From: Bugula neritina
Lineage: Eukaryota; Bryozoa; Gymnolaemata; Cheilostomatida; Bugulidae
Length of the DNA: 64,000 nt
Assembly: GCA_964035545.1 (NCBI GenBank)
Contig: OZ037767.1
Location: forward strand, 28,501,628 to 28,565,627
Reading direction: 5' to 3'
The notes under the pieces were generated by a model. The model had not been told where the DNA came from. It was given only the letters and a program-made list of their open reading frames with translations, and did not search any database. Below, piece by piece: positions 34,201 to 44,600 of this stretch (positions within the stretch are counted from its first letter, which is position 1; each line of letters opens with the position of its first letter). A program made the translations under genes and the position numbers.

Positions 34201-36585
34201 TTCTTGACTTCTAGGTCTTCTAACATTAGCAAGTCTTTCATTTGCCCGCAAGCAGGAAAATTTAATTGACTTTCTTTATACTTCAGGCTGTGAAGTCAGA
34301 AATAATTTACCTGCTGTTGCAAATAGAAGGCAAAGAACCTGATTCCTTTGTCAACAAACCTCCAGTTGATGTCAAAGGTTTGTTTGTTTGTTTGTTTGTT
34401 TGTTTGTTTGTTTGTTTGTTTGTTTGTTTGTTTGTTTGTTTGATAGTAACAAATGTTTGTGTAATACTACTATCTTCAGCATAAACATCCAGTGAGGTGA
34501 AAAAATAAATGAACATTTTTGTGCGTGTATTATATTGGTATCTTTTTCTTTGGCAGACAATTCTTTCTACAGTTTTCTTATAAAACTTACATTTATCATA
34601 AGTGTCTAAATAATAATGTTATATGATACTCAGATACTGTGTAAGTCAAATAATCAATGCCATAGGCATAGTAAACTTGAGATCTTTAGTTCTCTGTTAT
34701 TTAACATCATTTATTATCATATACATGTTCCTATTTGTATTTGTTATTTGTTTGTTATACAGTATAAATATGGGATATGTAATTACATGCATGATAAACT
34801 TTACTTGTTTTGATTCTTCCTGTCCATCAAATACCACTAATTTATTTTGTATAATAATCTTATTATGTTATATAATTTCAGTCCAAATATGGGAAATAGT
34901 TGATTTGCTGAAACAAATATCCAGAGAGACCTCTCCTGATTACATCACACAGCATATGATTCAACAAATACTCAGTCACATGATTTCATTAAACAGTATT
35001 TGTTCTGACAATGACTCTGGTCTTCGGGCTAAGATCCACCCCGTCAAGTGAGTAGCTGCCCGTACACAAATACAATATACTCTGGTCTTAGGGCTAAGAT
35101 CCACCCCGTCAAGTGAGTAGCTGCCCGTACACATATACAATATACTCTGGTCTTAGGGCTAAGATCCACCCCGTCAAGTGAGTAGCTGCCCGTACACAAA
35201 TACAATATACTCTGGTCTTAGGGCTAAGATCCACCCGTCAAGTGAGTAGCTGCCCGTACACATATACAATATACTCTGGTCTTAGGGCTAAGATCCACCC
35301 CGTCAAGTGAGTAGCTGCTCGTACACAAATACAATATACTCTGGTCTTAGGGCTAAGATCCATCTTGTCAAGTGAGTAACTGCTCGTATACATATGCAAT
35401 ATATTATACAATATAAATCCCTTTCATTAGGAATGACAACTATAAACTTGCGTGACTTTTTTGGCAGACGAAATAGACAGCATATTATTAACATACATGA
35501 ACATACATGGTCTGAATAATTTGCGTTTTGTAGGTGGGCATTCCTGGAGCTACTTGGGTTCTTCTCCTTTTTTGGGGTGTCACTGATTAGCACACAATCT
35601 ACATTTCTCTCCCTGGCTATTTGCATGATCACAGTCTTTTCAATTTCCATACTCTGTTTTGTGATTGCTGATTTGGATAACCCTTTCAGTGGATTCTTCA
35701 GACTAGATCTCTCACTTTTGAATTTGGTCATTTCTAGAGGTCAAAGGGTCTACAGTCACCTTCAAGAAGGTCAGTCAATTCTTGTATCATCAGCTTTATC
35801 GTAATTTTTCACCTGATAGGTCAGTATCTCACTTGCAATAAATGAAAGTTGAAGCTAATCATTTTGTTAAAAATTTACTATAATGTATTTTCGAAAATTT
35901 TTAGCTTATATTGTATGTACTTTAATAACACCAGTGTTATATAGTTTGTATAATTTATTACTTTAATTGCACATGCATAAAGGGAGTTGTCCCTCTTGAA
36001 CTGACTACACAATTATTTTAGAAATCATCTTATATTATTTACTTGTTATTATGTGCACTATAATAATCAGTCATTTATATGAATACAATGTGAAACTCAG
36101 GTAACCAATCTCCTTCACTAATTTTATTTATTTAGTAAGCTTTTGTTTCCTGTTAAATATTTTCCTTCAATGAAAATCTTCAGTAGCTTATTGTTCTAGT
36201 AATCTAGTACAAGGATAATTATGTATTCTATCTATCTATTCTGACTGTATTACATTATATAGTAACTTATAAAATATATTTGCTAATATTTACCAAGTCT
36301 TCCCTCTTTGTTCATATTGTAATCCAAGGCCTAATGATAATATTCCCTAGCTATAGGCCTAGTATTAGTGCCATCCATTTTGGTGACATTCATTAGGCAG
36401 CCATGATGCTCTATATTGCAGGCAGCTTTGAGAACAGCGTACCACACTACGATAAGGACTTGAACAGGAAGTCATGTATTATTGACTTGCATCATCTGAC
36501 TCGGAAAATCTACCCTTTCAAAACCCTCAGTCCTCCGCCCTCACCTGTCCATCCATTTGCTGTGACAGCCTTCCGGAAGTCTTAA
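31256..36585 (+). CDS. Membrane protein: acidic repeat ectodomain fused to DUF4239 (bestrophin-like) domain, 8 exons, 703 aa
   Basis: Exons: 31256-32216, 32369-32545, 32963-33115, 33764-33927, 34287-34377, 34882-35047, 35534-35769, 36422-36585; all phases agree (2112 nt). Residues 1-305 are a Glu/Pro/Ser/Thr-rich region with about four copies of a ~44-residue repeat (EPESRGTVTPEAEVYD, SEPEAEGHVTSEPESESEGM). TM1 is near 306-328, followed by basic NKRLRAKRR, which suggests an N-terminus outside the cytosol. Further hydrophobic segments lie near 385-410, 427-447, 572-590 and 595-616. DUF4239 hallmarks are GLVYATVFGAAFSA followed by an ELQTKFVNEVSMI helix, and LDNPFSGFFRLD (D619-G624). DUF4239 proteins are predicted bestrophin-like channels, mainly known from bacteria and algae/plants. 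Transport activity is inferred only. Exon 1 also reads through to a stop at 32240. Confidence 0.72.
31340..31990 (+). repeat. In-frame coding repeat, ~130-bp unit, ~4.5 copies (acidic ectodomain)
   Basis: Tandem DNA repeats encode EPEVEPESRGTVTPEAEVYD then SEPEAEGHVTSEPESESEGM. Copies are near-identical at the nucleotide level but differ by small in-frame deletions, indicating recent expansion. The minus-strand paralogue at 331-595 lacks the array. Confidence 0.85.
33223..33292 (+). pseudogene. tRNA-like sequence (Cys-type GCA loop, imperfect) in DUF4239 intron 3
   Basis: The A-box TGGTGTAATGG and B-box GGTTCGATTCC are intact and tRNA-spaced. The 5' end GCCTCC pairs partly with the 3' end GGGGC. 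The anticodon arm is CTTGC-TTGCAA-GCCAG with a 6-base loop and one mismatch, and the acceptor and T stems also have mismatches. A decayed tRNA, or the head of a tRNA-derived element, fits better than a working tRNA. Confidence 0.45.
34378..34442 (+). repeat. (GTTT)n microsatellite starting at the donor of DUF4239 exon 5
   Basis: About 16 tetranucleotide copies run from the first base of the intron: the donor GTTTGT is the first repeat unit. The exon ends at 34377 with AAAG. Confidence 0.85.
35015..35400 (+). repeat. 65-bp minisatellite duplicating the end of DUF4239 exon 6 plus its donor (~6 copies)
   Basis: The first unit is partly coding: GGGCTAAGATCCACCCCGTC ending AA|GTGAGTAGCTG. Five further copies, each with CGTCAAGTGAGTAGCTG, follow in the intron at a 65-bp period, and the last is diverged. 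The true donor is at 35047/35048. Every copy contains the exon end and a donor-like AAGTGAGT. Confidence 0.9.
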
Positions 36586-36602
36586 CTATCACTGTATAAC
36601 TA

Positions 36603-36772
36603 TAACTATTTATCTGTAACTTTATAACTATTTAGTTATAGTTATAACTATATAGTTATAGTTATAACTATATAGTTATAGTTATAACTATATAGTTATA
36701 GTTATAACTATATAGTTATAGTTATAACTATATAGTTATAACTATAACTATATAGTTATAACTATATTTAGA
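36603..36772. repeat. Palindromic AT repeat just after the DUF4239 stop codon
   Basis: Tandem copies of TATATAGTTATAGTTATAAC occur. The motif is nearly its own reverse complement (GTTATAGTTATAACTATA), so the array can fold into hairpins or a cruciform. It lies 20-190 bases after the stop, probably in the 3' UTR. Confidence 0.8.
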
Positions 36773-37306
36773 GAGCTGCAAGTGAGTCATCAATAGCCTG
36801 TGATTCTCACTTTCCTGTTGCTTTTAACTGCTTGAGAATCACAGCTAACTTTGCTGAAGCCAAACATTATTTTAGTCACTATTATTGTATTTCATGTTGT
36901 GAACACTTGCATCCAAAGCTAAGCATTTATTCTGTTGTAAGTTTTATAATGCAGTGTTGTATTTATATGTAGGCCCATTCAGCTGAAAGTGCTTGATAAA
37001 AATGTGAAGCTGGTATATTCAAAAATGCCATTTGACATGTCTGATTCATTGGCATCATTTATAAGGAAATTTATGTAGGAGTTTTTATGCTAGAGTGAGT
37101 AGGAATGAACGCAGTTTTTATTGTAATAGTTCTGTCAAATATTATATTTTGAAAACTTTTTAAAAAGTTCTATATTAGAGAAATTGTTTAAAATGAAGAC
37201 TACAAATACATAAACAGATATGGGCATAGTGGTATTAATGTGAATTAACAAGTTAATTTAACCTTATATATTCTCAGTTAATGAAGTTAGTCATTGTCCA
37301 GTCAAG
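36773..37306. other. Convergent intergenic region with a poly(A) signal for the minus-strand Ig receptor
   Basis: The DUF4239 gene (plus) and the Ig receptor gene (minus) converge here. TTTATT at 37117-37122 reads AATAAA on the minus strand, about 185 bases after the receptor stop. Nothing else was recognised. Confidence 0.45.
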
Positions 37307-40300
37307 TTATTTTCTCCTGCATCTAAAATAAACCACTAAGCAGATGATAATCATCATGGAGGCAAGACAACTCCCAACTACTGCAGAAATGTTATAAACT
37401 GATCTTTTATATTCTTGATAGTTTTCATTCCCTTTAGCTAAAATATAAAAAATGTAGTTGCATCAAAAATTAAATGTTACAATTTAGTGTAGTTTTATAT
37501 TCACAAACACACATATGCACACGCGTGCATACACACATGTATATGTATGTTTGTGTCCTCACCTTTAACAATGACTGGCCCACTTTCAACAGCTCTATCC
37601 ACTCCTGTTACATTCTTCTCAACACTGACTGTATCGACTATTGCTGTTGTTATATCCTTGCTGTAAGTCGATGTTTCTGCTGTAGCAGAGGGTGAGGAGC
37701 CGTAGAGTCTCACTTTTCTACATAATTGTGTTCTATTGATAATCCCGCAGCACATCAAATTAAATGTTGAGTTGAGTCTGTGTGCTAAAAATGTCGAGCC
37801 TATCAAAAGAATAAAATGTAAAAGTTGAAACACTCCTGCTGGAGATTCAGTTTTATGCTATGCACAGCTTACTGTAAGAAAGTAGCCTAAGATCATCATA
37901 CCAACAGTATCAGGAAAGCTGGGTGGTGCCTTTTCCCCTTCATACATACACCATTGAAGTAAGTTTAGATCACTGTCTTGTAGAGTAGACAATTTCAAAT
38001 CTTTTCCATTAATAAGTTGATCGTCTGCATTTCTTGCTAGTTCACATTCCATGTAATGTTCTAAAATTCAAAATATCCTTGATAATACTACATACATGCT
38101 AAATCTAATAAAGTAACATACCACACAAAATTGTACAACACAATCTAGTTAGATAAAAAAACATTTTTCCAAAATTTAATTTATGACACTCATTTAAATA
38201 AAAAATTGCCTATTTAATAATCAAATTCATTTTATCTCCAACAGCTAAACTCCAAGTTAACCATTAAAGAATTTATTGACTCATTTACCTTAGCGTATTT
38301 TCACAACATACCAGATGAAAGTGGTGCAGCAAAGCCTCAATATTGAGACATCTAGCTACAAACTTGAAGTATGTTGTATTTTTGTTGCATGTGGTACATC
38401 TACAAGGTCTGTTTCAACAAGCTCTGCCTACATAATTAGCATAATTTCTCAACTCACGCAACTTTGTGGGCAAAGAGGGAGGGGGGACAGACGCCTCTGC
38501 ACTTAGCAAAGACTTGCTACACGTTTTTCTGTTCTTTCTCAATGTAAACTGTTTGCTGCTAATTTTCTTATCCTCAGAAATATTTTTCAGAATTCCATTA
38601 TTCTTTGGTAGCCAGCAACTGACTTCTATCAGCCGAATACTTGATGTCATTAAAGTGTCAGACTGTAGGAAGCATGTGCTAGCACCTGCATAAACATGTC
38701 ATACCATCAGTTATAACAGAATTTATAACCAACCATGCAGTTACATATGCTTATGATAATTATAATAAAATAGACAAGTGAACAAATATCTGGATGGTAT
38801 AATTTATATGATACATGACGTAGCCTATGTAAAGAAAAACCAATATAAGCTACAAAATTTTTCGAACTACTTTTTGTGCTTGAACAAAAAAGTACGTCCA
38901 AAAGCTTTTCAGCTGCAATGTATTTAGTGTATAATGACAAATTTATATCTTTGAGCCAAATTGGATAGATTTCTGACTAAATGATCGATATGTGTAGATC
39001 AACAATAGATTTTTAATAGAAGAATATTATATGCTGTTTGTTTTAGAAATATTTATTATATGATTTATAAATTGCTTATAGAGTAATATTAGACTGTCTA
39101 TAGAGTAATAATGGACCGTTTATAGAGTGATATTAGACTATTTATAAAGAAGAAAACTTATACCATTCTGGGCAGTTCTGTTAAGTTCCTCAAGAAAATT
39201 ATTGTTTTTAACATCTCTTATTTTCCAGTAGACACCACCCCGACGTTCCAAAGCAGACTGTGAAATACCTGGATGTGAGCACTCAACACAGCATAACTCA
39301 GTTTCCTCCGCCCCAGCAAACGCAGCTAGGGATTCATAGTCTGCAGAAGGAGAGAACAACATTGAAGTACAATCTTACATCAAACATTATAACACTGTAT
39401 TTATATAGCATAGTCCAATATTGTACATGCCTATAACAGGGTATATATATATACTATGGTATAGTATTGTACTGTACGAGTATATACATATATGGTATAA
39501 TATAATGCTGTTTGTATATAACACAGTATAGTTATATAGTATGGTATAATACTTTACATATATAACACAGTGTGTATATAATATAGTAACACTCACAAGG
39601 GATGGTTATGGATATAGCCTGAGATATATACATCTCAGCCCCAATCTTCCCTACACACCTATACAGGGTGGAGTATTTTTCAGCCCAAACTTTTCTTGTT
39701 TGTAAAGTTGATCCAGCTATTGCAATATAATTATTTTTCAAAACATTGATTTGAGATTGCCGAGGTACAATCTTCCAGCTGGTGGCATTCCAAAATTCCA
39801 CTCTTAGTTGTGTCACTTTCATGTTATCTCTTCCCTTACAGGTGATCATTAGCCCATGTTTCCCAACAGTGATATGCTTGTTACCATGGGGTATGTAATC
39901 ACCCACCCATTCTATCTTGAGTAAATTAGAAACCTCTGTGCAGTTGAATGGCTCAGCATTTACCAATACTAAAATTATTATATATATTAACTGAAATGAA
40001 ACATAAGATATTTTCTAGTTCAGTGGTATGGACAGTCATGTACAGTACAAACTGCAATAGGGCATATAATAGACATCTTTCGTGAAAACACGTCACTCAT
40101 GTTTTTCTGTTTTGGAACAAAGTTATGGCAAAATATATTATACTGAATATAATTTAGCCAAACAACTACAATCATCAACTATATTGAATCTTTTAATTTT
40201 TGTTGTAAATAATAAAAAAAAGTCATTCAGCTTCAATTAAGTTTTCACATAAACTGAAAACATTATATTAAAAAATAAAGTTTGGACAATCAAGACTTTG

Positions 40301-40525
40301 TTATAAACAGATAAAAACTGGAACTATAACAGATAATGAACTGCAATAGTGAGCATCTGACTATAACTTGGAGTCACTATTTTAGATAAAAATTTACCAA
40401 TATAAGCTGTGTAACTGTGCCAAACCAATCATTATCAACAGTTAATACTAGACTTCTACTAAACTACACTTACCAGCGAATGCTGCAAACACGAGAACAC
40501 TTGCTGTCACTATGGTTGCTGCCAT
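37307..40525 (-). CDS. Type I membrane receptor with Ig-like domains, 7 exons, 451 aa
   Basis: Exons on the minus strand: 40525-40474, 39968-39597, 39340-39164, 38685-38458, 38060-37902, 37799-37563, 37437-37307; total 1356 nt. All six introns are phase 1, the classic arrangement of shuffled extracellular Ig modules. Exon 1 and the start of exon 2 give a signal peptide (MAATIVTASVLVFAAFAVL, cleavage near VNA|EP). Exon 2 encodes one Ig-like fold (residues ~24-141; Cys pair, RVEFWN, STLYRC). Exons 3-4 (CVECSHPG, VYWKI, IRLIEVSCW) and exons 5-6 (MECELA, LLQWCMYEG, FNLMCCG) suggest two more diverged ones. A Ser/Thr-rich stalk precedes a TM helix near 422-446 and a five-residue RCRRK tail. No signalling motif is visible, so it may act through partners or adhesion. 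The ligand is unknown. Confidence 0.75.
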
Positions 40526-40733
40526 CTTCAGAAGAATATCAGTTACAAGCCACGGCAGGCAATACGTGTTACTACACTTGATATGAGGCAAATGTAGCTA
40601 CGCAGATCTCCAAATATTATTTAATAATTTCTCTAGTCATAACATTTGCAGCAACAATTTTTTGTTTTGACTTACAAGTTTATCTTATTTTGTCTAAGAT
40701 TATGCATAACTAACATTTCCTGTAGACACTGAG

Positions 40734-40931
40734 ATGAAAATGGCGGCAGTTCCCAAATCAGATTTTAACCTTATTTTCAAGAATTACATTCACAGCGTAG
40801 CTGATTACATATATAGGGGAGGTAATAAAACCAACAATGTGAAGCTCTATACAGACAACATAATCAGCAGAACCTTATTTGAAAACATGAAAATTGAGCT
40901 AACTGACTGGACTAGAAACCGAGATGCATAA
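40734..40931 (+). CDS. Small ORF, 65 aa, divergent from the Ig receptor gene
   Basis: It opens MKMAAVPKSDFNLIFKNYIH and ends ELTDWTRNRDA. The start is 209 bases from the receptor ATG on the other strand, so the two could share a promoter. The composition is protein-like, but I recognise no domain and saw no splice continuation. It may be a small single-exon gene or a chance frame. Confidence 0.3.
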   Translation: MKMAAVPKSDFNLIFKNYIHSVADYIYRGGNKTNNVKLYTDNIISRTLFENMKIELTDWTRNRDA

Positions 40932-41681
40932 AAGGTATTCAATTTAAAAATCAATTTCATTTTCTAAATTACTCAAATCATAAAAAATACCACTAAAAAA
41001 GTTCAAAATTCAAGTAAAAACACACGAAGATTCTGTCTATTTTTTATTTCAACATCTTACTTGTGTGAATATTTTCAATATTTAAAAAACTAGAAAAAGC
41101 TATAGAATCTAGGAAATTTTATTTGCCAAAATAACAATGATGAAATATCAAAGAACCAGTCTTTGCTATAACTAGTGTAGATTATACTGATATAGCATAA
41201 TGGACGAAATCATTGCAGATGATTAGACTTAGGGTCTATAGTAGACTTAGGGTCTATAGTAGACTTAGGGTCTATAGTAGACTTAAGGGTGAGTAGACAT
41301 TCGTGCCAATAAAATATAGTTTAAAGATCTATTGCCCAGTGTTTTCACACCAAAAGGGAAGAAAACAACAATATATAAAAACATAAGTCCAGTTATTCCT
41401 CTCAGTCGCAATAGAATAAAATACAATAAAATTTACAGTCAATAATGAAAATTTATCAAAGAAATAAGTTAATCATTACAAAAATCCATTCTATAATAAA
41501 CAATAGTATAACTCATACTAAATAAGAAGTTTAAATCATTGGCTTTAGAAACTTTGCATTTGTAGCAATGCAGAATATAGGATGGAGAAGTCAAAGTAAT
41601 AACATGGAGCATTTAACTAAAATCTTAGAGTGAGTAAAGTTTCAACTTTCAGCTAGTAAAGTCTAAAAAAGGAAAGAGTTT
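40932..41681. other. Intergenic, with an 18-bp repeat at 41228-41290
   Basis: About 3.5 copies of TAGACTTAGGGTCTATAG lie here. The rest is AT-rich with no gene seen. It includes the presumed 3' UTR of the minus-strand acyltransferase. Confidence 0.5.
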
Positions 41682-44600
41682 TTATGACAAAGAATTAACA
41701 TCTGTATCTGATCGCACCTCAAATGAGATAGCGTCAATAGGAGTAATGCTAGCAGGGGCTACATCCTCACTTATACTATACATACAGTTATGAGATACAT
41801 TTCTCCTGTACACATCCTTCCCATCATGCAACAGCTGTCTCTCACTAATTGCAGCTTCAACAAGGGCAGGCATGCTTTTGCTTTTACTTGTATTCGCTTT
41901 AAAGCTAAAATTCAATTAATGCAAAGATATAAAAAAGCAAAGTTATGGTCAGATTATATACAAATTATTAGCAAAACCAAAGTAACTGTTACCCATAGAG
42001 TACGGAAACACTATACCTGGCAAAAGGAGATTTCTCATGATGGAGAAGTGAAACCGACAAACTGCTTGTAGGAGATAATTTTAGTAAATCATCCACGTCC
42101 TGTTGGAAATTACCTCCGTCTTCAGTTACTCGAATTCTACACAGTAGAAACAGTGAATCACACCCTCTACACAGTAAAAACAGTGAAGCACACACTCTAC
42201 ACAGTAGAAACAGTGAATTACACACACCCTATACACAGTAGAAACAGTGAATTACACACCCTTCACACAGTAGAAACAGTGAAGCACACACCCTCTACAC
42301 AGTAGAAACAGTGAAGCACACACCCTCTACACTGTAGAAAACGCAAAACTTTGACTATTGTAAGACAGCGTCATCCCTATGAACTATTATCATGACCAAG
42401 CATTACCATCGGCCGGTGTCTCACAATACGGCAGAATAAAAACTCCATTGAAAATAGAACTGCCACGTTTTAAAATATAGATAATAAAATAAAAATCCAC
42501 CTTCTCATATAAAACTAGCAGATTACTACACACAGTAGCTAGTAGGTGTTTAGCTAGCTGTGATATCAACGTGTAGACATACCCAGGGCAGGCGCTATGG
42601 TTGTTGTGAGACGTGTTCGGTGAGAGAGCGGGACAGGAGTTTCTAGGACTTCCTAAAACGGTAAAAATATTAATTAATAATGTTAAATCATAGACGAAAC
42701 TCCATCTTGTATTGAAGTCTGACACGCAATCATATCTGAACCAAACAATGCTCCTTTTGCTTATGATATTAAAAAACTTGTCTTGACAGCAAATGCCATC
42801 TTTTTACTACATCCATAGTGCATGCTTCACAAAAGTACGTTTACCTACACCAATTAATGTATTTACATTCTGAAAGCATAAACATTTTATATAGAATTGT
42901 TTGAATTCAATCAATCCGAGAGCAACTGAGCAGCGTACAAATTACTGAGTTCTACGCAGCATCCTTTGGATGTCTGTTTTACCCGAGTTGGCAAGTTAAA
43001 AATCAGTAAAAGGAAAGATTTATACGACATATTGTATACAAACATTACTAAATAGTATATACATTTTCATCCCATGTAAAGCTAGCGCAGGAAAATTTGC
43101 AAATGACAAACATACCACGCGGCTCATTGCTATCCCCTGGAGGGTCATTGCTATCCCTTGGAGGGTCATTAGAGGTCAAAGGTCGGTCAGCAGAAGAGTC
43201 AGAGCGCGTTCTAGAAGATTCCCCGCCAGCTCCATTAGAGTCAGCAGTGCTTGGAGACAGCGCGTCAATTTCCATCATTTTATTCATAAACTAAAACACG
43301 TATATAAATAACAAAGTTATAGTGCGCTTATTATAGTGTATTTATATAACCCATTTCTTACATTCCAGTATATTTACAGCTGGAGGTAACAAACACAATG
43401 ATCAATGGCTCGCCTAAGGAACACAAACTTACCTCATTGAAGACTTTAGAGGCCTGGGGCTGTCGATACGGACACGAAGATTTATTCAGGCCATCGGGAA
43501 AATATCTTTGAAAAATCTTTCTATTAATTTGTGAAAGCTAAAACAGACCCATCAAAGAAATTTAGAAACATATAGGGAGAAACGAGAGCAAGACATTAAG
43601 CTAAATGTTTTATAAATAAATTTTCTGTCCTAAACTGACCAGTGATCTGATTGGCTACCAAGTCTGCAGGTTTCAGAGGTTTTAAGGTAGAGTTACTAGT
43701 GCTGACTGGTGCCAGAGAAGTAGTGAGAAAGACTACATTCTCAGACTAACCTGTTGAGACATGTCAGCATATCTCAGACTAACCTGTTGAAACATGTCCG
43801 CATAGCTCAGACTAACCTGTTGAGACATGTCAGCACACCTCAGACTAACCTGTTGAGACATGTCAACATATCTCAGACTAACCTGTTGAAACATGTCCGC
43901 ATAGCTCAGACTAACCTGTTGAGACATGTCAGCATATCCCAGACTAACCTGTTGAAACATGTCAACATATCTCAGACTAACCTGTTGAGACGTGTCAACA
44001 TATCTCAGACTAACCTGTTGAGACATGTCAGCATATCCCAGACTAACCTGTTGAAACATGTCAGCATATCTCAGACTAACCTGTTGAGACGTGTCAACAT
44101 ATCTCAGACTAACCTGTTGAGACATGTTGCTAACTATGGACTCAATGACATCACTGGGTAGTTCAGAGGTAGAGAGAGTACTGAGTTTAATAGTTCCAGA
44201 GTAGCTAATGAAGTTGAGGGAGTATTGCACATGGTGTGGGGGGTACGTGAAGAACATAATATCTCTAATACTAGCACCTTCTATGTAGTCCACCGTCTTC
44301 GGTCCGTCAAAGCTATCAACAAAAGAAGAGAAAATAATAACAAAATCCCAGAATTCATGACAGGAAATAGTTGCTATGTCTGTCAGCATGTGTCTAAATA
44401 CATTCAGTATAGGATAGTACGTTATAGCAGTCCTACCTTCACTCAAGTTGGGGACATGATGAGCATAAATGACATTTTATTTTAGACAAAAGCCTCAAAT
44501 AGTTATTGATATCAAAGCCAATATTCAATCCAGATAAAAAATTACTGAAATTATGAGTACAAACTGACTTACCTTGTGACTAGACTATGACTTACCTTGA

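Noticed and set aside
34307-34560. Minus-strand ORFs with NKQT repeats
   Set aside because: They are translation of the (GTTT)n microsatellite.
43733-44446. 237-codon minus-strand ORF containing QQVSLRYADM repeats taken as one coding exon
   Set aside because: The real exon ends at 44114 with a donor; the repeats are the intronic 33-bp array. Possible inclusion as variants is listed as a finding instead.
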